Source of the DNA: Beroe forskalii
Lineage: Eukaryota > Ctenophora > Nuda > Beroida > Beroidae
Reading direction: 5' to 3'
Assembly (NCBI GenBank): GCA_011033025.1
Contig: WFMF01000337.1
Span: forward strand, 124,001-188,000
Length of the DNA stretch: 64,000 nucleotides
Part shown: positions 10,531-21,395 of the stretch, piece after piece
Position numbering within the stretch: the stretch's first letter is position 1
How the letters are laid out: every line of letters begins with the position of its first letter
Position numbers and translations under genes: made by a program
The notes under the pieces: generated by a model
What the model was told of the DNA's origin: nothing
The model's database searches: none
The model's input: only the letters and a program-made list of their open reading frames with translations

Positions 10531-13500
10531 ATGAAGACACGCATGGATCACTGTTTTGAGAGGTAAAAATAGGGTTTTTGGATTTTACAGGAAAACAAAG
10601 GAAAACTGGCGAATATCATTGGTTCAGTGGTTTCAGGCGAATAATTTATGACCAGATACACTTCTATTTGACCTCCCATGAGACATCTACGCCCAATAAG
10701 GGCGAAAAAGGCAGTTTTTAAGCCCAAAAACGCGATTTTAACCCCCCATAACAGACAGAAAATGGCTGATTTCGGGATTCTGAAGTATGGTATGTCTTTC
10801 TTAGGTCATCCATGGATGGCGTGCAAATTTTTAGCTCAATCGGCCAAAGCTTTTCGATTTCGGATCTTGGGTGCCTCAGAAATGAAGACACGCCTGGATC
10901 ACTGTTTTGAGAGGTAAAATAGGGTTTTTTGGATTTTACAGGAAAACAAAGGAAAACTGGCGAATATCATTGGTTCAGTGGTTTCAGGCGAATAATTTAT
11001 GACCAGATACACTTCTATTTGACCACCCATGAGACATCTACGCCAAATAAGGGGCGAAAAAAGGCAGTTTTTAAGCCCAAAAACGCGATTTTAACCCCCC
11101 ATAACAGACAGAAAATGGCTGATTTCGGGATTCTGAAGTATGTTATGTCTTTCTTAGGTCATCCATGGATGGCGTGCAAATTTTCAGCTCAATCGGCCAA
11201 AGCTTTTCGATTTCGGATCTTGGGTGCCTCAGAAATGAAGACACGCCTGGATCACTGTTTTGAGAGGTAAAAATAGGGTTTTTTGGATTTTACAGGAAAA
11301 CAAAGGAAAACTGGCGAATATCATTGATTCAGTGGTTTCAGGCGAATAATTTATGACCAGATACACTTCTATTTGACCTCCCATGAGACATCTACACCCA
11401 ATAAGGGGCGAAAAAAGGCAGTTTTTAAGCCCAAAAACGCGATTTTAACCCCCATAACAGACAGAAAATGGCTGATTTCGGGATTCTGAAGTATGGTATG
11501 TCTTTCTTAGGTCATCCATGGGTGGCGTGCAAATTTTCAGCTCAATCGGCCAAAGCTTTTCGATTTCGGATCTTGGGTGCCTCAGAAATGAAGACACGCC
11601 TGGATCACTGTTTTGAGAGGTAAAAATAGGGTTTTTGGATTTTACAGGAAAACAAAGGAAAACTGGCGAATATCATTGGTTCAGTGGTTTCAGGCGAATA
11701 ATTTATGACCAGATACACTTCTATTTGACCTCCCATGAGACATCTACGCCCAATAAGGGGCGAAAAAAGGCAGTTTTTAGCCGAAAAACGCGATTTTAAC
11801 CCTCCCATAACAGACAGAAAATGGCTGATTTCGGGATTCTGAAGTATGGTATGTCTTTATTAGGTCATCCAAGGATGGCGTGCAAATTTTCAGATTAATC
11901 GGCGAAAGCTTTTCGATTTCGGATTTTGGGTGCCTCAGAAATGAAGACACGCCTGGATCACTGTTTTGAGAGGTAAAATATGGTTTTTTGGATTTTACAG
12001 GAAAACAAAGGAAAACTGGCGAATATCATTGGTTCAGTGGTTTCAGGCGAATAATTTATGACCAGATACACTTCTATTTGACCTCCCATAAGACATCTAC
12101 GCCCAATAAGGGGCGAAAAAAGGCAGTTTTTAAGCCCAAAAACGCGATTTTAACCCCCCCATAACAGACAGAAAATGGCTGATTTCGGGATTCTGAAGTA
12201 TGGTATGTCTTTCTTAGGTCGTCCATGGATGGCGTGCAAATTTTCAGCTCAATCGGCCAAAGCTTTTCGATTTCGGATCTTGGGTGCCTCAGAAATGAAG
12301 ACACGCCTGGATCACTGTTTCGAGAGGTAAAATAGGGTTTTTTGGATTTTACAGGAAAACAAAGGAAAACTGGCAAATATCATTGGTTCAGTGGTTTCAG
12401 ACGAATAATTTATAACCAGATACACTTCTATTTGACCTTCCATGAGACATCTACGCCCCAATAAGGGGCGAAAAAAGGCAGTTTTTGAGCCCAAAAACGC
12501 GATTTAGACCCCCCCTAACAGACAGAAAATGGCTGATTTCGGGATTCTGAAGTATGGTATGTCTTTCTTAGGTCGTCCATGGATAGCGTGCAAATTTTCA
12601 GCTCAATCGGCCAAAGCTTTTCGATTTCGGATCTTGGGTGCCTCAGAAATGAAGACACGCCTGGATCACTGTTTTTGAGGTAAAAATAGGGTTTTTTGAT
12701 TTTACAGGAAAACAAAGGAAAACTGACGAATATCATTGGTTCAGTGGTTTCAGGCGAATAATTTATGACCAGATACACTTCTATTTGACCTCTCATGAGA
12801 CATCTACACCCAATAAGGGGCGAAAAAAGGCAGTTTTTAAGCCCAAAAACGTGATTTTAACCCCCCATAACAGACAGAAAATGGCTGATTTCGGGATTCT
12901 GAAGTATGGTATATCTTTCTTAGGCCATCCATGGATGGCGTGCAAATTTTCAGCTCAATCGGCCAAAGCTTTACGATTTCGGATCTTGGGTGCCTCAGAA
13001 ATGAAGACACGCCTGGATCACTGTTTTGAGAGGTAAAATAGGGTTTTTTGGATTTTACAGGAAAACAAAGGAAAACTGGCGAATATCATTGGTTCAGTGG
13101 TTTCAGGCGAATAATTTATGACCAGATATACTTCTATTTGACCTCCCAATAAGGGGCGAAAAAAGGCAGTTTTAAGCCCAAAAACGCGATTTTAACCCCC
13201 CATAACAGACAGAAAATGGCTGATTTCGGGATTCTGAAGTATGGTTTGTCTTTCTTAGGTCATCCATGGGTGGCGTGCAAATTTTCAGCTCAATCGGTCA
13301 AAGCTTTACGATTTCGGATCTTGGGTGCCTCAGAAATGAAGACACGCCTGGATCACTGTTTTGAGAGGTAAAATAGGGTTTTTTGGATTTTACAGGAAAA
13401 CAAAGGAAAACTGGCGAATATCATTGGTTCAGTGGTTTCAGGCGAATAATTTATGACCAGATACACTTCTATTTGACCTCCCATGAGACATCTACGCCCA

Positions 13501-16500
13501 ATAAGGGGCGAAAAAAGGCAGTTTTAAGCCCAAAAAGCGATTTTAACCCCCATAACAGACAGAAAATGGCTGATTTCGGGATTCTGAAGTATGGTATGTC
13601 TTTCTTAGGTCATCCATGGATGGCGTGCAAATTTTTAGCTCAATCGGCCAAAGCTTTTCGATTTCGGATGTTGGGTCCCTCAGAAATGAAGACACGCATG
13701 GATCACTGTTTTGAGAGGTAATCATTGGGTATTTTGGATTTTACAGGAAAACAAAGGAAAACTGGCAAATATCATTGGTTCAGTGGTTTCAGGCGAATAA
13801 TTTATGACCAGATACACTTCTATTTGACCACCCATGAGACATCTACGCCAAATAAGGGGCGAAAAAAGGCAGTTTTTAAGCCCAAAAACAGTTTTTTAAC
13901 CCCCCATACCAGACAGAAAATGGCTGATTTCGGGATTCTGAAGTATGTTATGTCTTTCCTAGGTCGTCCATGGATGGCGTGCAAATTTTCAGCTCAATCG
14001 GCCAAAGCTTTTCGATTTCGGATCTTGGGTGCCTCAGAAATGAAGACACGCCTGGATCACTGTTTTCAGAGGTAAAAATAGGGTTTTTTGGATTTTACAG
14101 GAAAACAAAGGAAAACTGGCGAATATCATTGGCTCAGTGGTTTCATGCGAACAATTTATGACCAGATACACTTCTATTTGACCTCCCATGAGACATCTAC
14201 GCCCAATAAGGGGCGAAAAAAGGCAGTTTTTAAGCCCAAAAACGCGATTTTAACCCCCCATAACAGACAGAAAATGGCTGATTTCGGGATTCTGAAGTAT
14301 GGTATGTCTTTCTTAGGCAATCCATGGATGGCGTGCAAATTTTCAGCTCAATCGGCCAAAGCTTTTCGATTTCGGATCTTGGGTGCCTCAGAAATGAAGA
14401 CACGCCTGGATCACTGTTTTGAGAGGTAAAATAGGGTTTTTTGGATTTTACAGGAAAACAAAGGAAAACTGGCGAATATCATTGGTTCAGTGGTTTCAGG
14501 CGAATAATTTATGACCAGATACACTTCTATTTGACCACCCATGAGACATCTACGCCCAATAAGGGGCGAAAAAAAGGCAGTTTTTAAGCCCAAAAACGCG
14601 ATTTTAACCCCCATAACAGACAGAAAATGGCTGATTTCGGGATTCTGAAGTATGGTATGTCTTTCTTAGGTCATCCATGGATGGCGTGCAAATTTTCAGC
14701 TCAATCGGCCAAAGCTTTTCGATTTCGGATCTTGGGTGCCTCAGAAATGAAGACACGCCTGGATCACTGTTTTGAGAGGTAAAAATAGGGTTTTTTGGAA
14801 TTTACAGGAAAACAAAGGAAAACTGGCGAATATCATTGGTTCAGTGGTTTCAGGCGAATAATTTATGACCAGATACACTTCTATTTGACCTCCCATGAGA
14901 CATCTACGCCCAATAAGGGGCGAAAAAAGGCAGTTTTTAAGCCCAAAAACAAGATTTTAACCCCCCATAACAGACGGAAAATGGCTCATTTCAGGATTCT
15001 GAAGTATGGTATGTCTTTCTTAGGTCATCCATGGATGGGGTGCAAATTTTCAGCTCAATCGGCCAAAGCTTTTCGATTTCGGATGTTGGGTCCCTCAGAA
15101 ATGAAGACACGCCTGGAACACTGTTTTGAGAGGTAAAATAGGGTTTTTTGGATTTTACAGGAAAACAAAGGAAAACTGGCGAATATCATTGGTTCAGTGG
15201 TTTCAGGCGAATAATTTATGACCAGATACGTTTCTATTTGACCTCCCATGAGACATCTACGCCCTATAAGGGGCGAAAAAAGCAGTTTTTAAGCCCAAAA
15301 ACGCGATTTTAACCCCCCCCCCCCATAACAGACAGAAAATGACTGATTTCGGGATTCTGAAGTATGGTATGTCTTTCTTAGGTCGTCCATGGATGGCGTG
15401 CAAATTTTCAGCTCAATCGGCCAAAGCTTTTCGATTTCGGATCTTGGGTGTCTCAGAAATTAAGACACGCATGGATCACTGTTTTGAGAGGTAATCATAG
15501 GGTATTTTGGATTTTACAGGAAAACAAAGGAAAACTGGCAAATATCATTGGTTCAGTGGTTTCAGGCGAATAATTTATGACCAGATACACTTCTATTTGA
15601 CCACCCATGAGACATCTACGCCAAATAAGGGGGGCGAAAAAGGCAGTTTTAAGCCCAAAAACGCGATTTTAACCCCCATAACAGACAGAAAATGGCTGAT
15701 TTCGGGATTCTGAAGTATGGTATGTCTTTCTTAGGTCGTCCATGGATGGGGTGCAAATTTTCAGCTCAATCGGCCAAAGCTTTTCGATTTCGGATGTTGG
15801 GTGCCTCAGAAATGAAGACACGCCTGGAACACTGTTTTGAGAGGTAAAAATAGGGTTTTTGGATTTTACAGGAAAACAAAAGGAAAACTGGCGAATATCA
15901 TTGGTTCAGTGGTTTCAGGCGAATAATTTATGACCAGATACGTTTCTATTTGACCTCCCATGAGACATCTACGCCCAATAAGGGGCGAAAAAAGCAGTTT
16001 TTAAGCCCAAAAACGCGATTTTAACCCCCCATAACAGACAGAAAATGACTGATTTCGGGATTCTGAAGTATGGTATGTCTTTCTTAGGTCATCCATGGAT
16101 GGCGTGCAAATTTTCAGCTCAATCGGCCAAAGCTTTTTGTTTGGGATCTTGGGTGTCTCAGAAATTAAGACACGCATGGATCACTGTTTTGAGAGGTAAT
16201 CATAGGGTATTTTGGATTTTACAGGAAAACAAAGGAAAACTGGCAAATATCATTGGTTCAGTGGTTTCAGGCGAATAATTTATGACCAGATACACTTCTA
16301 TTTGACCACCCATGAGACATCTACGCCCAATAAGGGGCGAAAAAAAGGCAGTTTTTAAGCCCAAAAACGCGATTTTAACCCCCCATAACAGACAGAAAAT
16401 GGCTGATTTCGGGATTCTGAAGTATGTTATGTCTTTCCTAGGTCGTCCATGGATGGCGTGCAAATTTTCAGCTCAATCGGCCAAAGCTTTTCGATTTGGA

Positions 16501-19117
16501 TCTTAGGTGCCTCAGAAATGAAGACACGCCTGGATCNNNNNNNNNNNNNNNNNNNNNNNNNNNNNNNNNNNNNNNNNNNNNNNNNNNNNNNNNNNNNNNN
16601 NNNNNNNNNNNNNNNNNNNNNNNNNNNNNNNNNNNNTTTGGGGGCCCTGTAAAAAACATCCGGGATCATGTTTTGAGAGGTAAAATATTTTTTTGGGTTT
16701 ACGGGAAAACAAAGGAAAACGGCGAAAAATTTGGTTCAGTGGTTTCAGGCGAATAATTAATGACCAGATACACTTCTATTTGACCACTCGTGAGACATCT
16801 ACGCTCAATAAGGCAGTTTTTAATAATTTCAAAACCCGATTTTAACCCCCCATAACAGACAGAAAATGGCTGATTTCGGGATTCTGAAGTATGGTATGTC
16901 TTTCTTAGGTCGTCCATGGATGGCGTGCAAATTTTTAGCTCAATCGGCCAAAGCTTTTCGATTTCGGATCTTGGGTGCCTCAGAAATGAAGAACATCCTG
17001 GATCACTGTTTTGAGAGGTAAAAATAGGGTTTTAGTTTTACAGGAAAACAAAGGAAAACTGGCGAATATCACTGGTTCAGTGGTTTCAGGCGCATAATTT
17101 ATGACCAGATACAGTTCTATTTGACCACCCATGAGACATCTACGCCCAATAAGGGGCGAAAAAGGCAGTTTTAAGCCGAAAAACGCGATTTTAACCCCCA
17201 TAACAGACAGAAAATGGCTGATTTCGGGATTCTGAAGTATGGTATGTCTTTCTTAGGTCGTCCATGGATAGCGTGCAAATTTTCAGCTCAATCGGCCAAA
17301 GCTTTTCGATTTCGGATCTTGGGTGCCTCAGAAATGAAGAACATCCTGGATCACTGTTTTGAGAGGTAAAATAGGGTTTTTTGGATTTTACAGGAAAACA
17401 AAGGAAAACTGGCAAATATCATTGGTTCAGTGGTTTCAGGCGCATAATTTATGACCAGATACACTTCTATTTGACCACCCATGAGACATCTACGCTCAAT
17501 AAGGGGCGAAAAAAGGCAGTTTTTAAGCCGAAAAACGCGATTTAACCCCCCATAACAGACAGAAAATGGCTGATTTCGGGTTTCTGAAGTATGGTATGTC
17601 TTTCTTAGGTCGTCCATGGATAGCGTGCAAATTTTCAGCTCAATCGGCCAAAGCTTTCCGATTTCGGATCTTGAGTGCCTCAGAAATGAAGAACATCCTG
17701 GATCACTGTTTTGAGAGGTAAAAATAGGGTTTTTTGGATTTTACAGGAAAACAAAGGAAAACTGCCGAATATCATTGGTTCAATGGTTCAGTGGTTTCAG
17801 GCGCATAATTTATGACCAGATACACTTCTATTTGACCACCCATGAGACATCTACGCTCAATAAGGGGCGAAAAAAGGCAGTTTTTAAGCCGAAAAACGCG
17901 ATTTTAACCCCCCATAACAGACAGAAAATGGCTGATTTCGGGATTCTGAAGTATGGTATGTCTTTCTTAGGTCGTCCATGGATAGCGTGCAAATTTTCAG
18001 CTCAATCGGCCAAAGCTTTTCGATTTTGGATCTTGGGGGCCTCAGAATTGAAGACACGCCTGGATCACTGTTTTGAGAGGTAAAAATAGTTTTTTTTGAT
18101 TTTACAGGAAAACAAAGGAAAACTGGCGAATATCATTGGTTCAGTGGTTTCAGGCTCATAATTTATGACCAGATACTCTTCTATTCGACCACCCATGAGA
18201 CATCTACGCCCAATAAGGGGCGAAAAAAGGCAGTTTTAAGCCCAAAACGCGATTTTAACCCCCATAACAGACAGAAAATGGCTGATTTCGGGATTCTGAA
18301 GTATGGTATGTCTTTCTTAGGTCGTCCATGGATAGCGTGCAAATTTTCAGCTCAATCGGCCAAAGCTTTTCGATTTCGGATCTTGGGTGCCTCAGAAATG
18401 AAGAACATCCTGGATCACTGTTTTGAGAGGTAAAAATAGGGTTTTTTTTGGATTTTACAGGAAAACAAAGGAAAACTGGCGAATATCATTGGTTCAGTGG
18501 TTTCAGGCGCATAATTTATGACCAGATACACTTCTATTTGACCACCCATGAGACATCTACGCCCAATAAGGGGCGAAAAAGGCAGTTTTTAAGCCCAAAA
18601 CGCGATTTTAACCCCCATAACAGACAGAAAATGGCTGATTTCGGGATTCTGAAGTATGGTATGTCTTTCTTAGGTCGTCCATGGATGGCGTGCAAATTTT
18701 CAGCTCAATCGGCCAAAGCTTTTCGATTTCGGATCTTGGGTGCCTCAGAAATGAAGAACATCCTGGATCACTGTTTTGAGAGGTGAAAATAGGGTTTTTG
18801 GATTTTACAGGAAAACAAAGGAAAACTGGCGAATATCATTGGTTCAGTGGTTTCAGGCTCATAATTTATGACCAGATACTCTTCTATTTGACCACCCATG
18901 AGACATCTACGCCCAATAAGGGGCGAAAAAAGGCAGTTTTTAAGCCCAAAAACGCGATTTTCACCCCCCATAACAGACAGAAAATGGCTGATTTCGGGAT
19001 TCTGAAGTATGGTATGTCTTTCTTAGGTCGTCCATGGATGGGGTGCAAATTTTCAGCTAAATCAGCCAAAGCTTTTCGATTTCGGATCTTGGGTGCCTCA
19101 GAAATGAAGACACGCCA
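10531..19117 (+). repeat. Satellite array, ~353-bp unit, about 24 copies
   Basis: The same ~353-bp unit recurs head-to-tail. Anchors such as atgaagacacgcctggatc appear near 10531, 10882, 11236, 11588, 11941 and so on every 350-355 bases to 19106, with an assembly gap inside. Units are mostly very similar. One unit near 13140 lacks about 20 bases. Sub-families are visible: units after the gap carry gaagaacatcctgg and gcgcataa instead of gaagacacgcctgg and gcgaataa, and the gaggtaatcatagggtatttt variant recurs two units apart (15458, 16164). The array begins and ends at the same 12-mer, atgaagacacgc. Open frames of about 113 codons inside each unit arise from the repeat itself. Related, diverged copies lie near ISY1. 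Confidence 0.95.
16537..16636. other. Assembly gap (100 N)
   Basis: Exactly 100 N, the usual placeholder for a gap of unknown size. It falls inside the satellite array. The 40-50 bases just after it (16637-16740) are unusually error-like compared with other units, for example ttttgggggccctg and gggtttacgggaaaac. The array length given here is therefore a minimum. Confidence 0.98.
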
Positions 19118-19762
19118 ACGGCTGCACGCATTTCTCAGAAGCGCACGCTACGGCTGCACGCACTTCAGACTTCTCAGTATTGCAGTGCACGCTACAGCTG
19201 CGCGCACTTCTCAGAAGTGCACTCTACGGCTGCGCGCACTTCTCAGAAGCGCACTCTACGGCTGCGCGCACTTCTCAGAAGTGCACTTCTCAGAAGCGCA
19301 CTCTACGGCTGTGCGCACTTCTCAGATGCGCACGCTACAGCTGCGGGCACTTCTCAGTAGCGCACGCTACAGCTGCGCGCACTTCTCAGATGCGCACGCT
19401 ACAGCTGCGCGCACTTCTCAGTAGCGCACGCTACAGCTGCGCGCACTTCTCAGTAGTGCACTCTACAGCTGCGCGCACTTCTCAGAAGCGCACTCTACGG
19501 CTGCGCGCACTTCTCAGATGCGCATGCTACAGCTGCGCGCACTTCTCAGTAGCGCACGCTACAGCTGCGCGCACTTCCCAGAAGCGCACACTTCTCAGAA
19601 GCACACTCTACGGCTGCATGCACTTCTCAGAAGCGCACTCAACAGCTGCGCGCACTTCTCAGAAGCGCACTCTACGGCTGCGCGCACGCTACGGCTGCGC
19701 GCACTTCTAGTAAATGCACCCTACGGCTGCGCGCACTTCTAGAAAATGCACCCTACAGTCGT
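19118..19762. repeat. GC-rich 30-bp minisatellite
   Basis: About 20 tandem copies of a 30-bp unit resembling gcgcactctacggctgcgcg + cacttctcagaa. Variants interchange acagctg/acggctg and cagaag/cagtag/cagatg. It begins directly at the last, cut-short satellite unit. Because 30 is divisible by three, long open frames run through it (213 and 176 codons) giving Ala/Arg/Thr/Leu-rich ten-residue repeats. These are by-products, not genes. Each unit contains the self-complementary GCTGCGCGCA-type core. Confidence 0.9.
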
Positions 19763-20519
19763 CACATACATCTCTCAGAAGCGCGGCATGGGCAGCATGA
19801 GCATGTTACCGCTGTGCGTGCAGTGTACACTTCATTGATGCCACAGCCATCGACGGTCATGTACACTTCTGATTAGGGCACTTTTTATCGATATCAGTTT
19901 TTTTTCATTTTTAGCTTTTTGTAACAAGGACACGTCCTTGAACTTTGGTCGAAATTGATTCAACTAAATATCAGCATTCTGTTTGACAAGTTAACTGGAA
20001 AAGGAAAGAGCGGATATTTTATCTTATTGATAATATTGATCATGAAAAACAAAAAACTTAGCATATAGTACTTACAGGTTATATTCACAAATATTCAATA
20101 CAATTGTTGAAATAAGAATCATAGATATAATAAGTATCACCAGGTCATGATACTGTATATTTAGCCAAAAATATTTTGTCATTCACAAAAATTTATAAAA
20201 ATAAATATGTCATACAGATATCAAAATATCACAAAAACTTTTGGTTTTTCTAGTCCTAGTTTCTAACTTGCACTAGCAAAATTACCACCGGTAAGTAGAA
20301 GTATTTTACTTCAAATTTCAATACAAATTTGATCCTAAAGTCATAAGAGCCTATTGAGAGATTGAGTCAAAATTATAATATCCATTTTCTTTTTCTTAAT
20401 TTTCGAAAAAAAAGGGATTTTCAAAATTTGACTTAATTTATAAGAATCCTTTGTCGTCGCCATCAGACCACCAAATCTGATGAAAACTGTACAGCACACA
20501 CAAAATAGTATAAGATAAC

Positions 20520-20692
20520 GGTGACAGTAAAGACTGCAGTTTGCACGCCTTTTGAGTCAGTCAATGCAGTGTGCGCCTACGGCTACATTTTCATTTTGCG
20601 CGGCGCACAGACTTGTTTAATTCATGTCTATATGCCGCGCAAACTTAGGCCGCGCACACAAAAGACGCGCATAGTGCAGTTCGAACAGCACC
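20520..20692. mobile_element. Foldback (palindromic) element, copy 1
   Basis: A short element that folds on itself. It starts ggtgacag and ends ..gcagttcgaacagcacc, with inner arms ttttgcgcggcgcacagac and gtctatatgccgcgcaaac facing each other. It matches the elements at 22523-22662 and 31764-31919 in both arms and spacing. It has no coding capacity, so it would be mobilised by enzymes made elsewhere. This copy is the most diverged of the three. Confidence 0.7.
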
Positions 20693-21395
20693 TGCAAAAT
20701 TAAGGGCGATATGAGTCATAACATGACCATTTTATTTCACGTGCCCATTTCAGTTTCAGTCAAAGTGACTTTGACATCACTTGTTAGTGTGCATAGCGCA
20801 CAATGTTCAATGTTCATTTGTCCAAATCCGAGATATCGTGTTGCTTCCATCTGAGACTTAAAAGTTAGAGCAGTTATCGTGGACAAAGCTTCCGTCCATT
20901 TTAATCACAATGTGGTCATGTTGTGCGGCTTCAAATGGCTTTCCTGGGGACAAGAAAGTGATTAATTATCTTCTTTGCTTCACATTCTGATATAAAAGAG
21001 TGGTTAAAAACAAAAGTTAGTTCCTGATGAATTCAAGATTTTAGATCATGTTGAACTGTAATCAACATTAACATTGAACTTCACAACTCTTAAGTATTTC
21101 ACCTTGAGATTTGAAAAAATAGGGAGGGGGAGATGTGAGCATTTGGAATCAGTCAAATAATATAATAGTTCCACAAAGGGCATACCCGTCAAAAACAGTA
21201 AATTTATAATTCTAAATCTAAAGCACCTCATAATTTCACTAGGGGAAAGGGAGAAAAAACAAGCAAGAGACAATTTGACAAAAACATATACATCTCTTTT
21301 CAAATTGTCTCTTTTTTAAAATCTTTTTGATTGATTTAATACACCTCACCCTCTTCATCAACTTACCGCAATCACTGGAAGGTTGCCCCACTCAC

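Noticed and set aside
10559-18830. Possible 29-nt mini-intron in each satellite unit (gaggtaaaaata .. gattttacag)
   Set aside because: Removing it shifts the frame and meets a stop about 20 codons later (aat aat tta tga). The interval also varies in length among units. The GT/AG look is chance.
10678-19069. Recurring ~113-codon open frames (M.FTGKQRKTGEYHW..) and opposite-strand frames in the satellite
   Set aside because: They recur once per 353-bp unit on both strands, are broken by indels in many units and have no start or stop conservation beyond the repeat itself. They are by-products of the satellite.
18783-19710. 213- and 176-codon frames with ten-residue repeats
   Set aside because: They arise because the 30-bp minisatellite unit is a multiple of three. 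Composition and neighbours give no sign of a gene.
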